A stretch of 64,000 bases of DNA from Rhizobium sp. LC145 (GTDB taxonomy: Bacteria > Pseudomonadota > Alphaproteobacteria > Rhizobiales > Rhizobiaceae). The stretch is from NCBI RefSeq assembly GCF_001005825.1, contig NZ_LBHV01000005.1:1-64000 (forward strand). The letters are read 5' to 3'. Below, in pieces: positions 24,175 through 31,749 of this stretch; the stretch's first letter is position 1; each line of letters begins with the position of its first letter. The notes under the pieces are model-generated. The model was given only the letters and a program-made list of their open reading frames with translations. It was not told where the DNA came from and did no database searches. The translations under genes and the position numbers were made by a program.

Positions 24175-24638
24175 CTCGCCGCCTCCATGATCGCTTTCGC
24201 AGCCGCAGCGGCTTTCTTGGGATCGTACCGCCCCATCTGGAGACGCCGGGTATAGCCGCAGCAATCGCACATGGGCTCATGATCGCCCTTCCAATCGCCC
24301 GACAGCCAAGCCTTGATGGTTTTCGCCTTCCGCGTCTCGTAGGCGCCGCAGACGCAACGAACGACCCAATTGGCGCCGTTCGTGGTTACGATGTCCGCAG
24401 CGATGCCCAGGACGGTGAAGCGGCCGAATTTGGTTCCCTTCAGGTCAAGGAACGTGGACTGGCCCAGCTCCTGAACCGTCGGTCGTCTGACCGCGATCGG
24501 GTCATTCGTGTGGATCTTGTCCTTGTTCGGCGGCGACCACTCGAAATGCTCTCCCCTCGCCGCTACGCGGCCGGCAACCTTATCACCTGGGAGAAGCGGA
24601 GCGACCGAGTACAGGTCTATGCGAGCGAGCCGGGTCAT
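24171..24638 (-). CDS. Hypothetical zinc-binding phage protein
   Basis: 155 aa from the ATG at 24638, overlapping the upstream TGA. Contains FGRFTVLGIA followed by a C-x-C...C-x-x-C set (VRCVCGAYET, CDCCGY) that could form a zinc-binding unit like those in phage HNH or zinc-finger proteins, but no HNH histidines are seen. Likely nucleic-acid related; function unknown. Confidence 0.6.
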   Translation of the reverse strand: MTRLARIDLYSVAPLLPGDKVAGRVAARGEHFEWSPPNKDKIHTNDPIAVRRPTVQELGQSTFLDLKGTKFGRFTVLGIAADIVTTNGANWVVRCVCGAYETRKAKTIKAWLSGDWKGDHEPMCDCCGYTRRLQMGRYDPKKAAAAAKAIMEAAR

Positions 24639-24859
24639 TCGATCCAACCCTTCCGAAATGCCGTCGCAACGAGGCCAACGGTGTTGCCGGCGTCGAGCAC
24701 GTGAATGGCCCGCTGGACGTCGTTGGTGACCTGGTTGATCGTGAGCTTAAGTTCGCCGGCGACGGCCTTGGCAGGCTTGCCGGTTGAAAGGCCATCGATC
24801 ACCTGGAGCTGTCGTCTCGTCAATCCGATGATTTCGGTCTCGGGCGGTAAAGCAATCAT
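24635..24859 (-). CDS. LuxR-type helix-turn-helix regulator, minimal
   Basis: 74 aa from the ATG at 24859 (ATGA overlap with the DUF1376 gene). The core LTRRQLQVIDGLSTGKPAK..A to the C-terminus matches the GerE/LuxR DNA-binding domain with nothing else attached. A small transcription factor of the early operon; target unknown. Confidence 0.75.
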   Translation of the reverse strand: MIALPPETEIIGLTRRQLQVIDGLSTGKPAKAVAGELKLTINQVTNDVQRAIHVLDAGNTVGLVATAFRKGWIE

Positions 24860-25614
24860 GTGAAGCTCCTTTCGGAACGCGCCAGTTCGGCGGCGATGTA
24901 TTCTTCTCGAGATTGGGGTTTCTGCAGGTGAGCTAAGCCGTTTGCCTTCGGCGGTGGCTTCTCGGGAGGTTTGGCGGGCCGGTCCTTCCAGCGATCTTCG
25001 GACAGCCATTTGACCGGGTTGCACCACTGGCGATCGTCGGGCTTGGCTGCATACGCTCGGGCACCGGCGAGTATCTCGTCGAGGCTGGCGCGTTTCAGCG
25101 CTTTGAGGAATGCCGATCGAGCCGTGGGCTCTCCGATCTTGTTCGGGTATGCTTCCCAAAATTGATCAAACCCGGAAGAGGGGTCAGGCGCGCGCGCGTC
25201 TTCCGAAGGAAGTCTGGTTATGGTATCTGGAAGATGCTGTGGCGTAGGCATAGCACTTGCCAACCTCGCCTCTTTATCTTTCAGTGCCTTAGCTCTTCCG
25301 CCCTCTGCCCCTGCGGCACTTCTCGATTGAGATTTACTCTCGCTTTTCTGAAGCTCTTTCGTCAGGCGATTATGCCAGATGGTCTCACCGTCGACCTCGA
25401 AGAACGGCATAAGATCATCCGCTATGGCCTTCCATTTTTTCACCGACATACGGGCCACACGGGCAAGCTTGGCCTCGTCGGCAGGCAGTTTCCCGCCGGC
25501 ATTCCACATTGCCATCAGCAGCAGCATGTAAGCCCCGATCTGCTCGGTGCTCAGATGCAGGGTGTCACCGATGAAATCGGAGACGTAGAGCTGCATGAAG
25601 GGCCGCTCGCTCAT
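24856..25614 (-). CDS. Phage replication protein, DUF1376
   Basis: 252 aa. N-terminal ~85 residues (FMQLYVSDFIGDTLHLS...GAYMLLLMAMWNAGGKLP) match the DUF1376/YdaU fold common to phage replisome organisers. After a polar linker, residues ~145-205 (FDQFWEAYPNKIG, then CNPVKWLSEDRW) look like the C-terminal region found in phage initiation proteins. A replication origin often lies in or near such genes; none was proved here. Confidence 0.8.
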   Translation of the reverse strand: MSERPFMQLYVSDFIGDTLHLSTEQIGAYMLLLMAMWNAGGKLPADEAKLARVARMSVKKWKAIADDLMPFFEVDGETIWHNRLTKELQKSESKSQSRSAAGAEGGRAKALKDKEARLASAMPTPQHLPDTITRLPSEDARAPDPSSGFDQFWEAYPNKIGEPTARSAFLKALKRASLDEILAGARAYAAKPDDRQWCNPVKWLSEDRWKDRPAKPPEKPPPKANGLAHLQKPQSREEYIAAELARSERSFT

Positions 25615-25931
25615 GCTGCCCTCCTGACGATGCCGAGGTCTTCCAGCAGCCTGATCGGCTCGTCCCGGCCATGCGTAACGAAGAACGGTATGCCGCGGTC
25701 GGTACAGAGCGCCTGAAACTCGCGCTGCGGCTGGGTGAGCTTACCCACCTCGGTCTTGAGCTCGAGATAGCCGTGAATGCCCGGACCAATGATGATCAGG
25801 TCTGGCAGGCCCTTGGTGAGTCCGTACTGTCCCATGCTCCCCATGTTGGGGATCGTAGCCACCAGCGTTCCCGGATTGCCGAGAGCGCGCCAGTGCTGGA
25901 CGACGGCTTTGTGGATCTGGGATTCCTTCAT
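25611..25931 (-). CDS. VRR-NUC domain nuclease
   Basis: 106 aa. SQIHKAVVQHWRALGN at the start, GLPDLIIIGPG with the catalytic-type Asp and LELKTEVGKLTQPQREF with the ExK pair are the motifs of the VRR-NUC PD-(D/E)xK nucleases. It is placed beside the replication protein and may process branched DNA. ATGA overlaps on both sides. Confidence 0.85.
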   Translation of the reverse strand: MKESQIHKAVVQHWRALGNPGTLVATIPNMGSMGQYGLTKGLPDLIIIGPGIHGYLELKTEVGKLTQPQREFQALCTDRGIPFFVTHGRDEPIRLLEDLGIVRRAA

Positions 25932-26116
25932 GCCGGCCTCTTGGCGCGGATCTCGCGCAGCTCGGCACGGAGACGGGCATTATCAGCTCGGCGGCGAGCC
26001 TTCTGCTCCATCCGCTCGTTCACGAGCCGGTCGGCCTCATGCTCAGGTATGCCGAGAGCTTCGCTGATGGCGATCGTGTCGGGTCCATGGAGGGCGTACG
26101 CTTCGGAAAAGGTCAT
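25928..26116 (-). CDS. Small early protein with HTH-like helix pair
   Basis: 62 aa from the ATG at 26116 with GAAGG upstream. Residues 3-30 (YALHGPDTIAISEALGIPEHEADRL) resemble a helix-turn-helix; the rest is a charged Arg/Glu helix. No family recognised. An upstream in-frame extension to 26188 lacks support. Confidence 0.6.
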   Translation of the reverse strand: MTFSEAYALHGPDTIAISEALGIPEHEADRLVNERMEQKARRRADNARLRAELREIRAKRPA

Positions 26117-26256
26117 GCGATCGCCTTCCCTTCGAAAGAAATCGCAGCCACCACCACTCGGCTCTTGAACCGGAAAAAGCGGCACCACAAATCGATAATC
26201 GGCGCTGAACCACAGCGCTTTCCTTGTTGATCACCAACGTTTTCAGTGAGGTAGAA

Positions 26257-26559
26257 ATGATCGCGAAGATGTTCGACAGACCCGTCTACTTGAAAGAACG
26301 ACGAGATCTGGTTCGAGAGATAAACTGCGTCGAAGATGCCATCGACTTTCTGGAGGATTGGCCGGAGCCGGATAAAGACCTCGACCACGAGGCCGCGCTT
26401 CGAACCTGCTACATGGCCCAAGACGGCCTGAAGCCGCTGCCCGTTGCTCGTGACGCGATCCGCGCCTTCGGAGCCAAGAAGGGTATCCTCATGAAGGCCC
26501 CGGCAGTCCGGCCGTGGATGATCAACCGCCAGTCCGGCGGTGGCCACGTTATCTTCTAA
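26257..26559 (+). CDS. DUF982 family protein
   Basis: 100 aa from the ATG at 26257 with GAGGT upstream; an upstream ATG at 26224 is less likely. Pattern RPVYL..R..V.EI..VEDAIDFLEDWP..DKD followed by a C-terminal helix is that of DUF982, a small Rhizobiales-specific family. It faces against the early operon, so it may be an independently expressed cargo gene. Confidence 0.75.
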   Translation: MIAKMFDRPVYLKERRDLVREINCVEDAIDFLEDWPEPDKDLDHEAALRTCYMAQDGLKPLPVARDAIRAFGAKKGILMKAPAVRPWMINRQSGGGHVIF

Positions 26560-26699
26560 GCGATCAAGCGAGTTGGAGAGGCTGCGAAAGCGGCCTCTCT
26601 GTTTTCCAGAGTTGAAGCGACTGCCGTTCATACCGCCACCTCGCCAAGGGAGGAGATCGGAGCTAAGAGACAACCGAATTGGAATCTGGAGGCCACGCG

Positions 26700-26945
26700 T
26701 TGAGCAAAGACTGGAACAAGGGCGTCACGCTCGCGCTGGAAGGGCCCGGCAAGTTCACCACCATAAGCACGATCCAGGAAGCATCGTGGGCGCTGATCGA
26801 GGACTGGCCTCTTGATGAAGGCGACGCTCTCGACAAGGCTCTTCTGACCCTTGAGCAAGCGATGAAGGGCAAGAAGTCGGCGGAAGCCGCTCGTCTGGCA
26901 TTCATTGCCGCAGCGCACGAAGCAGGGATTGAGATCAAAGAGTAG
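26700..26945 (+). CDS. DUF982 family protein (second copy)
   Basis: 81 aa from a TTG at 26700, chosen because GGAGG lies 7 nt upstream. An alternative in-frame TTG at 26679 has none. The sequence STIQEASWALIEDWPLDEGDAL followed by a helix ending in AAHEAGIE is the DUF982 pattern. It lies 140 bp downstream of the first DUF982 gene in the same direction. Distant paralogues; function unknown. Confidence 0.75.
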   Translation: MSKDWNKGVTLALEGPGKFTTISTIQEASWALIEDWPLDEGDALDKALLTLEQAMKGKKSAEAARLAFIAAAHEAGIEIKE

Positions 26946-26947
26946 CG

Positions 26948-27148
26948 TCATGCTGCCACCCCGCGCTTCCTCAAGGCCTTCAGGTACGCGCCCTTGATCT
27001 CCTCGAACCGGGCGATGTCGTATTCCTTGGTGGCGATCTCGGTTTCAGGACGCGGCCGCTTGGAGCCGTGGCCGTGGTCTTCGAGCCAGGTCTTTGCGCT
27101 GGCAATCCGACTTTCGAGCCAAGCGATCATTTCGGCTGGGTCGGTCAT
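26948..27148 (-). CDS. Hypothetical small helical protein
   Basis: 66 aa, helical, charged. ATG at 27148 overlaps the HNH gene stop. Predicted two-helix fold; no family recognised. Its 3' end is 2 bp from the stop of the convergent DUF982 gene. Confidence 0.6.
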   Translation of the reverse strand: MTDPAEMIAWLESRIASAKTWLEDHGHGSKRPRPETEIATKEYDIARFEEIKGAYLKALRKRGVAA

Positions 27149-27810
27149 TCGGCCCTCCGACCCTTACGGCGAAGCTCACTTGCTTTGTGATCAACGCGGG
27201 CGATCGTCAGCAGAATAGGCTTCAACTCATCAGGAGCAGTGTCGTAGGCCATGACCCGGGTCGCTCGACCGCCGTTCAGCCTTGGTAGGATGCCCCGAGG
27301 GATCAGCACCCAATTCGATGGATCGGTGTTCAGCCGATCGCCGTCGATGCACTTTAGGCACATGCCTTTCGGCACGGGGCCGTTTGCCTGTTCCCAAAGG
27401 TGGATATGCTTCAGAACGTATCGACGTTCGTAGCCTGTATGCGGGTTTTCCTCGTCGATGCTGACCTCGACGTAACCGTCTTTCGAGACACGCTCGTGCC
27501 CGAGATACTTTGTGTTGTGGGGTAGCCCACCCTTCTTGAAATGGGTCTTGCGGGCGTTCGGATGCCGACCGCCTTTGCCAGGTTCGCAAGGTACGCCCTT
27601 ATTAAAAGGCGTGCTGCCCTTGCCGAAGTGGCCTGTGCGGCCGGTCTTCCAACCCTTCCTCTTGCGCAACGCATGCAGATTGCCGGCTGAAACATCATCC
27701 CGCGAGAACTGCCGGCAAAAGGCCGCATGATAGTCGCCGATAGGCAGCGTCCGGTTGGCTTTAAGCCACGCCATCTCCTCATCGGAGTATTTAATCCAAT
27801 GCCCTTTCAT
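27145..27810 (-). CDS. HNH endonuclease, AP2/HNH_3-type phage protein
   Basis: 221 aa. The region YVLKHIHLWEQANGPVP...CIDGDRLNTDPSNW (about residues 132-168) is the HNH nuclease core with His and Asn ligands in the HNH_3 arrangement. N-terminal KYSDEEMAWLKANR is a DNA-binding helix pair. Such proteins may act as free-standing homing nucleases or in phage DNA handling. Not inserted in another gene, so whether it is mobile is unclear. Confidence 0.8.
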   Translation of the reverse strand: MKGHWIKYSDEEMAWLKANRTLPIGDYHAAFCRQFSRDDVSAGNLHALRKRKGWKTGRTGHFGKGSTPFNKGVPCEPGKGGRHPNARKTHFKKGGLPHNTKYLGHERVSKDGYVEVSIDEENPHTGYERRYVLKHIHLWEQANGPVPKGMCLKCIDGDRLNTDPSNWVLIPRGILPRLNGGRATRVMAYDTAPDELKPILLTIARVDHKASELRRKGRRAE

Positions 27811-28046
27811 TCTGCTTTGGCCTCCAACATCGGGAGGTACTTGCCGACATAAGCGCCGTGCTCGGCCACAAGCTTGGCGCCTTTCAGCGCTAGATCAGCG
27901 TTCTGTACGATCTGCTGGCTGACTGAGACGATTGCCTCGGTTCGCTTCACCTCGTTGTCGATCTGATCGGGCGTTAAATCTTCCTCGCTCAGCCGCTCGA
28001 GCTGCGCGAAAAGATGGTTATTCAGGTCAATGAGCTTGTTCTTCAT
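27807..28046 (-). CDS. Hypothetical small coiled-coil protein
   Basis: 79 aa from the ATG at 28046, overlapping the upstream TGA. Charged N-terminal half with EEDLTPDQIDNEVKRTEAI, then a helix with QQIVQNADLALKGAKL. Similar small proteins are common in rhizobial phage early blocks. Function unknown. Confidence 0.6.
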   Translation of the reverse strand: MKNKLIDLNNHLFAQLERLSEEDLTPDQIDNEVKRTEAIVSVSQQIVQNADLALKGAKLVAEHGAYVGKYLPMLEAKAE

Positions 28047-28432
28047 TTGAACGCCTCCGGGTTGTCTTTCAGGGCCTGAAGCCATTTGATGATGAGGGCG
28101 GCGTCAGATCCCCCTTTCCTGCCAAGGCGCGCTTCGAGTTCCTCGACGGCGAAGAAGAGTGCGTCCTCGCGTGTCCCTGCGAACTTCCCCCACTTGGGCC
28201 CGACGCGGTATGAACTTCCCTCGCTTTCGGCCATGAAGCTCGTCGACCACATCCAGAGCCCGTTCTCATGCCGATGGATTTCAATCTCCGCGCGGTCCCA
28301 CACCATGCGCGGGTGAGGCAGGCGGAAGGTGAAATCAGGATCAATTGAAGCACTGAGCACTGAACCATGAGGCTCGACTGGCAAGCGCACGGGCGGGCCG
28401 CGAAGAACGTCGAAGAGGCCAAGTTGCTGCAT
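28043..28432 (-). CDS. Hypothetical phage early protein
   Basis: 129 aa from the ATG at 28432 (the ATG ten codons earlier is less likely). Contains WMWSTSF and ELEARLGRKGG segments, mixed alpha/beta. No recognised family. Coupled to the next gene by an ATGA overlap. Confidence 0.55.
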   Translation of the reverse strand: MQQLGLFDVLRGPPVRLPVEPHGSVLSASIDPDFTFRLPHPRMVWDRAEIEIHRHENGLWMWSTSFMAESEGSSYRVGPKWGKFAGTREDALFFAVEELEARLGRKGGSDAALIIKWLQALKDNPEAFK

Positions 28433-28474
28433 CACTCGCCCCCGTCCTTCAGTTCCGGGCAAATCCAGTCAGCT

Positions 28475-28816
28475 CTATCGGCCCATCTCTGAGCCTTGGC
28501 GCGCCACCGCTTGGCGATGCGCAACCGCCTCAAAAGAGGCAATCTTCTGATCCAGCGAAGCCAGACGGGCGCGGAGTTCTCGTGCTTCAATTTTGCTCTC
28601 CTCGATCAGAGCCGCCCGTAAGGCGTCCATTTCATCGCTATCGATCCGGCGCGCGGTGCCCTCCCAAATCGATCGGGCGCGGCGGGCGGTAAATTCCTTG
28701 GTGACGCGCGGCGAAATGAACCGCACCGCTTCATAGAAAATGTTGTCGAGCTTCGTGTACCGCTGGAGCGGCCACGCATCCCTCATCAAGTTTTTAGCCG
28801 TCAAAGTCGGACTCAT
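28475..28816 (-). CDS. Hypothetical phage protein, basic and helical
   Basis: 113 aa from the ATG at 28816 (GGAAG upstream). A GTG at 28882 would add 22 residues. Many Arg/Lys and Glu, ending in a long helix. Possibly DNA- or RNA-binding; no family. Confidence 0.5.
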   Translation of the reverse strand: MSPTLTAKNLMRDAWPLQRYTKLDNIFYEAVRFISPRVTKEFTARRARSIWEGTARRIDSDEMDALRAALIEESKIEARELRARLASLDQKIASFEAVAHRQAVARQGSEMGR

Positions 28817-28931
28817 TACCTTCTTCCTGTCAGCTACTTCCTTGGGGCGAGAACCCAAATCCTTGTCGTTGAAACCCAACACCTTGTCGGCCTCCTGCGC
28901 TAAACCTGAACTCGTTCCACGGAGACTTCAG

Positions 28932-29225
28932 ATGCGCAGGACAGATATCGAAGACGGCAGAGGAGAAAGCCTTGCAGGGCCTTCGCCCTCTGCCGTCGGC
29001 TCAGACCGCCGCCTGGATGCCGTAATTCCCTTCCCTTCCCGCAGAGCCAATTCCGCCGCTTCGTCTGGCTCTGCTGCTGGTGGCGATCCGCCGTCGCCGC
29101 CAGCCTCGTTCGTGCCTGTCGGTGATGCCGTCGCTGCCGTCGTGTTGAGACTGCGTGGTGGCTTCCCGAAGGTGAAAGTGCTGGCTGCCGGTCCGCGGGA
29201 GGAGGAGAAGGACCGGCAGCCCTGA
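28932..29225 (+). CDS. Low-complexity opposite-strand ORF
   Basis: 97 aa, Pro/Ala/Gly/Ser/Arg-rich and probably disordered. GGAGA upstream of the ATG at 28932. A minus-strand ORF (28928-29251) covers the same DNA but begins with GTG and has no RBS. I prefer the plus strand with modest confidence. Function unknown. Confidence 0.35.
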   Translation: MRRTDIEDGRGESLAGPSPSAVGSDRRLDAVIPFPSRRANSAASSGSAAGGDPPSPPASFVPVGDAVAAVVLRLRGGFPKVKVLAAGPREEEKDRQP

Positions 29226-29252
29226 CGTGGGGTGTGATCAACCCCGACCACG

Positions 29253-29447
29253 TCAATTCAGAAGACGTGCGCCCTGCACGATCTCGTTTTCGATACGACT
29301 GGCGATGAGGGCTTCCACCTGCTCTTCGTCGTCCTGACGCCAAGCGCTCGGAGCCACCTTCGAGGCAGCGACCAGAGCCGCAGATACGAACCCGACGAAG
29401 CCGCCGACCAACACGCCTGCGAAGGCACCAGAAAGAAACTGTGTCAT
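29253..29447 (-). CDS. Small membrane protein
   Basis: 64 aa. Hydrophobic glycine-rich helix (about residues 5-30) at the N-terminus, then a charged EEQVEALIASRIENEI segment. ATG at 29447 overlaps the stop of the next upstream gene (ATGA). No family recognised. Confidence 0.65.
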   Translation of the reverse strand: MTQFLSGAFAGVLVGGFVGFVSAALVAASKVAPSAWRQDDEEQVEALIASRIENEIVQGARLLN

Positions 29448-29632
29448 GCTGCTTCCCCCGTTTGGATTTCCGTATGTCGGTGAATGATGTTGAGACCGCC
29501 GTCAGACCGCTGTCGCAAAGCCTTGCGCCGGCGGATTTCGGCTTCTGCCTCTTCCCGAGTTCGGGCGGAGACTGCGCCGAGTTCGGGATCGATGACGATG
29601 GCGGTGCCGTCCTGGGTGATGAGAGTGCTCAT
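29444..29632 (-). CDS. Small early protein
   Basis: 62 aa from the ATG at 29632, overlapping the end of the GapR-domain gene. Begins STLITQDGTAIVIDPELGAVSA and continues as a charged helix. No family recognised. Translationally linked to both neighbours. Confidence 0.6.
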   Translation of the reverse strand: MSTLITQDGTAIVIDPELGAVSARTREEAEAEIRRRKALRQRSDGGLNIIHRHTEIQTGEAA

Positions 29633-30762
29633 GCCACCTCCCTCTCCTGCATGGCGGCGGTGCAGGACCGGCAATGTTTGGTGCCGTATCCGCCGCACTG
29701 CTCGCCTGGGTTCAGGCAATGAGGACGGAGTGGAGATTTGGCCGGTGCAGACCTGACGAGTGCACCGGCCGTTGCAGCGGTGGAGGTCTGAGCGGTTACA
29801 TGGTCGCCTCCTGTATTGGCGGCGGCGCAATCTCGTTCTGCCGGCTCATCAAGCTCGGTCTCGCGCTCGGCGCTGGTGGCTTCGACTTTACCTTGAGCGG
29901 TCGAAGCGATTTCAGAATTGGTGGGGAGGTCAGCCGAAACCGCCTCCCCTTCGCGGCGGCCCTCACGATCCGCAAGCGTCCCGGCTCCAGTCCCGGCAGG
30001 AGAGGCTTCGGCTTGCGGACCTGCCTCTGGGGATGCCTCATCGTTGGTCGAGGGCCTCTCTTGGGTTTCGTTTGCCGTTTCCGGCGAATTGGTGTTGGTG
30101 GCTTGCCCCGATTTGGCGTCTGTATGAGCCGACTGTTCGTCGGGCCGGCCTGGACGAGCGGCAGGGCGCCCTTCCATTTTTTCGCCGCCGGCATCGGAGC
30201 TTGGTATGCTCGGTTCGCCACCGGGAACCGCCAAGGTTGCGGGCCGGCTATAACTGGACGCAGAGATTTCCTTGGCTTCGCTCTCTGCAGGCGAAGGGGG
30301 TACGATGGGGGCATCGTCCGAAGCTTGGTGTTCTTCCGCCTCTTCGTGGGCGATCATGATATCGACGGCAGCGATCAGCGCGGCGCGACCGGTTTCAGTC
30401 TGCATGCCGGTGACGACCGTATGTGCAAGCTTCGGGTCGAGGATTTCGCCCGTTACCGGGTCGAATTCTTCCTCATGCGCATGCGCACGCGAGGGACCAG
30501 CTTTAATCGCAGAAAAACCGGAAGCGCGTCGATAGGCGTCAAGGTACGTGTCGAAGATCATTTCTGCTTCTTCGACCTCGGAAGCGCCGGCCTTATCGAC
30601 CTTGCGCAGGTAGGCCACGAGCTTGCCCATGACGGTCTTGTCGTAACCGGCAGCCTTGGCCTCTCCGTAGATGTCTCGGATGTCCTGGCCGATCGTGTCC
30701 TGCTCTTCCTTCAAGCGGAGGACACGATCGATGAATGCCTTGAGTTGGCTGTCGGCGCTCAT
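29629..30762 (-). CDS. GapR (DUF2312)-domain protein with long disordered tail and Cys cluster
   Basis: 377 aa. Residues ~3-80 match GapR: LKAFIDRVLRLKEEQDTIGQDI, then YGEAKAAGYDKTVMGKLV. GapR of alphaproteobacteria is a ~90-residue nucleoid protein that binds overtwisted DNA ahead of replication and transcription. Here it is followed by ~265 residues rich in Ala, Glu, Pro, Ser and Thr (disordered), then a four-cysteine end, C349, C356, C364 and C367, likely a zinc knuckle. Early position directly after the Cro-like gene (ATGA overlap). A nucleoid-takeover or replication role is inferred. Confidence 0.85.
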   Translation of the reverse strand: MSADSQLKAFIDRVLRLKEEQDTIGQDIRDIYGEAKAAGYDKTVMGKLVAYLRKVDKAGASEVEEAEMIFDTYLDAYRRASGFSAIKAGPSRAHAHEEEFDPVTGEILDPKLAHTVVTGMQTETGRAALIAAVDIMIAHEEAEEHQASDDAPIVPPSPAESEAKEISASSYSRPATLAVPGGEPSIPSSDAGGEKMEGRPAARPGRPDEQSAHTDAKSGQATNTNSPETANETQERPSTNDEASPEAGPQAEASPAGTGAGTLADREGRREGEAVSADLPTNSEIASTAQGKVEATSAERETELDEPAERDCAAANTGGDHVTAQTSTAATAGALVRSAPAKSPLRPHCLNPGEQCGGYGTKHCRSCTAAMQEREVA

Positions 30763-30971
30763 GCTGCGTTCTCCGCAGTACCGAACACATCCGGGCGGAT
30801 CTCATGAAGAGGCACGCCGGTGAGTTTGGAGATCGAAGGCGCTTTCTCCGCAGGAATCCGACGCGTCCCGTTCTCGTAGCGATGCCACTGGACACCGCTT
30901 ACCCCGACAAGGGCGCCGGCCGCTTCGATGGAGAGGGAGCGCTCAGTGCGCCAGTGCTTGATCTTTTCCAT
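30759..30971 (-). CDS. Cro-like XRE/YdaS-type regulator, leaderless candidate
   Basis: 70 aa. HTH region IKHWRTERSLSIEAAGALVGVSGVQWHRYENGTR, typical of Cro/YdaS. It is transcribed divergently from the repressor and opens the leftward early operon. The promoter -10 (minus strand, 30983-30978) would place transcription start at the ATG itself (30971), and no Shine-Dalgarno is present, so the mRNA is likely leaderless. The ATG lies within the operator palindrome. Confidence 0.85.
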   Translation of the reverse strand: MEKIKHWRTERSLSIEAAGALVGVSGVQWHRYENGTRRIPAEKAPSISKLTGVPLHEIRPDVFGTAENAA

Positions 30972-30992
30972 ACTGGTAAATTACCAATATGG
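30968..30992. promoter_or_regulatory. Operator palindrome overlapping the Cro-like start
   Basis: CCATACTGGTAAATTACCAATATGG is a 25-bp near-perfect palindrome (arms CCATA-TGGTAA / TTACCA-TATGG). It covers the -10 and the ATG. Its half-site ATTACCAATATGGC recurs three more times in the region. Confidence 0.75.
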
Positions 30993-31005
30993 CAATTTCT
31001 GTCAA
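30978..31005 (-). promoter_or_regulatory. Leftward early promoter TTGACA-N16-TAATTT
   Basis: Minus strand: TTGACA at 31005-31000 and TAATTT at 30983-30978, spacer 16 bp. It drives the Cro-like/GapR operon. The -10 overlaps the operator palindrome, so repressor binding would block it. Confidence 0.8.
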
Positions 31006-31011
31006 TATGGA

Positions 31012-31027
31012 AAATTACCAATCTGGC
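31012..31027. promoter_or_regulatory. Operator half-site copy
   Basis: AAATTACCAATCTGGC differs by one base from AAATTACCAATATGGC at 30978-30993. The two copies start 34 bp apart, as expected for repressor dimers arrayed on one side of the helix. Confidence 0.7.
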
Positions 31028-31055
31028 CATTCGATGCAAAAGATGTCGGACGTAG

Positions 31056-31069
31056 ATTACCGGCATGGC
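31056..31069. promoter_or_regulatory. Operator-like half-site over the repressor start
   Basis: ATTACCGGCATGGC overlaps the repressor ATG at 31065. Weaker match to the half-site (11 of 14). It could give autorepression by the same protein. Confidence 0.5.
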
Positions 31070-31478
31070 AAAATCGAAATCCGACAAGAAGCCGACTGGG
31101 ATTTTCATTGAAGAGTTGATGGAAATTAAGAGGCTGAAGAAGAAAGACTTGGCAGAGCGCATGGAGACCACGGATGCTACGGTCTCTCGCCTCCTCACGG
31201 GCGAGCGCGGCTTGGACCTCGACTGGTTTCATCGCATTGCCAAGGCGCTCGAAGTCCCCCTTTGGCAACTCTTTCAACCACCAGTGACTGAAAATCCAAA
31301 ATCTCCGGAGGCGGCGCTGAGATCGGCGTTGCTGGCCTATGGGGTTGACCAGGAAGAACTTCCACAGGTCTTCAAGGCAATTAAGGGGTTCGTCTCTGAC
31401 GGCGACGAGCAATCACAATCAAGCCGTCCTCATGATCAATCTGAACCCGCCAATCGCCGCCGTGAATCAACGCCATGA
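31065..31478 (+). CDS. CI-like repressor, XRE family
   Basis: 137 aa. HTH at residues ~15-70: EELMEIKRLKKKDLAERMETTDATVSRLL followed by GLDLDWFHRIAKALEV. The C-terminal ~65 residues are polar with no peptidase motif seen, so LexA-like self-cleavage is unlikely and induction may be different. Divergent to the Cro-like gene across the operators, the layout of a lysogeny switch. Confidence 0.85.
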   Translation: MAKSKSDKKPTGIFIEELMEIKRLKKKDLAERMETTDATVSRLLTGERGLDLDWFHRIAKALEVPLWQLFQPPVTENPKSPEAALRSALLAYGVDQEELPQVFKAIKGFVSDGDEQSQSSRPHDQSEPANRRRESTP

Positions 31479-31620
31479 GCGTCGAGATTTCAGCGGCCTT
31501 CCGCTTGATGACTGTTTCCGGTGGCGCCGGTGCAACTGCTCCTGCAGCTTCAAAAAGGCCCGCGACGATCTCCTCGTTGCGGGTCTTGTACTTGGGTCTG
31601 ATCCTATGAATGATTGCCAC
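31381..31620 (-). CDS. Small convergent protein overlapping repressor end
   Basis: 79 aa from GTG at 31620. Ends ISTLMALIHGGDWRVQIDHEDGLIVI, a pattern seen in small rhizobial proteins of unknown role. It overlaps the repressor 3' end by 98 bp on the other strand. GGGAA lies a few bases before the GTG. Moderate support only. Confidence 0.4.
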   Translation of the reverse strand: MAIIHRIRPKYKTRNEEIVAGLFEAAGAVAPAPPETVIKRKAAEISTLMALIHGGDWRVQIDHEDGLIVIARRRQRRTP

Positions 31621-31749
31621 TGAATTTCCCTACGCCCGGCCAACCAAAAACCAGAACTAATAGTGAACAAAGGGCGCAGACATTTCAAGACTACGGAGCC
31701 CACGCACAACGCTTAAGTGTGCAAGCGTTTGATTCATGAGGATTAATAA

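Noticed and set aside
26113..26673. 186-aa minus-strand ORF
   Set aside because: Runs through the DUF982 gene on the other strand; its translation shows no family and it lacks an RBS.
28928..29251. 107-aa minus-strand ORF
   Set aside because: GTG start without RBS; the plus-strand ORF over the same DNA has a better RBS. Both remain uncertain.
29674..30807. 377-aa plus-strand ORF
   Set aside because: Antisense shadow of the GapR-domain gene, which has a real domain and coupled neighbours.
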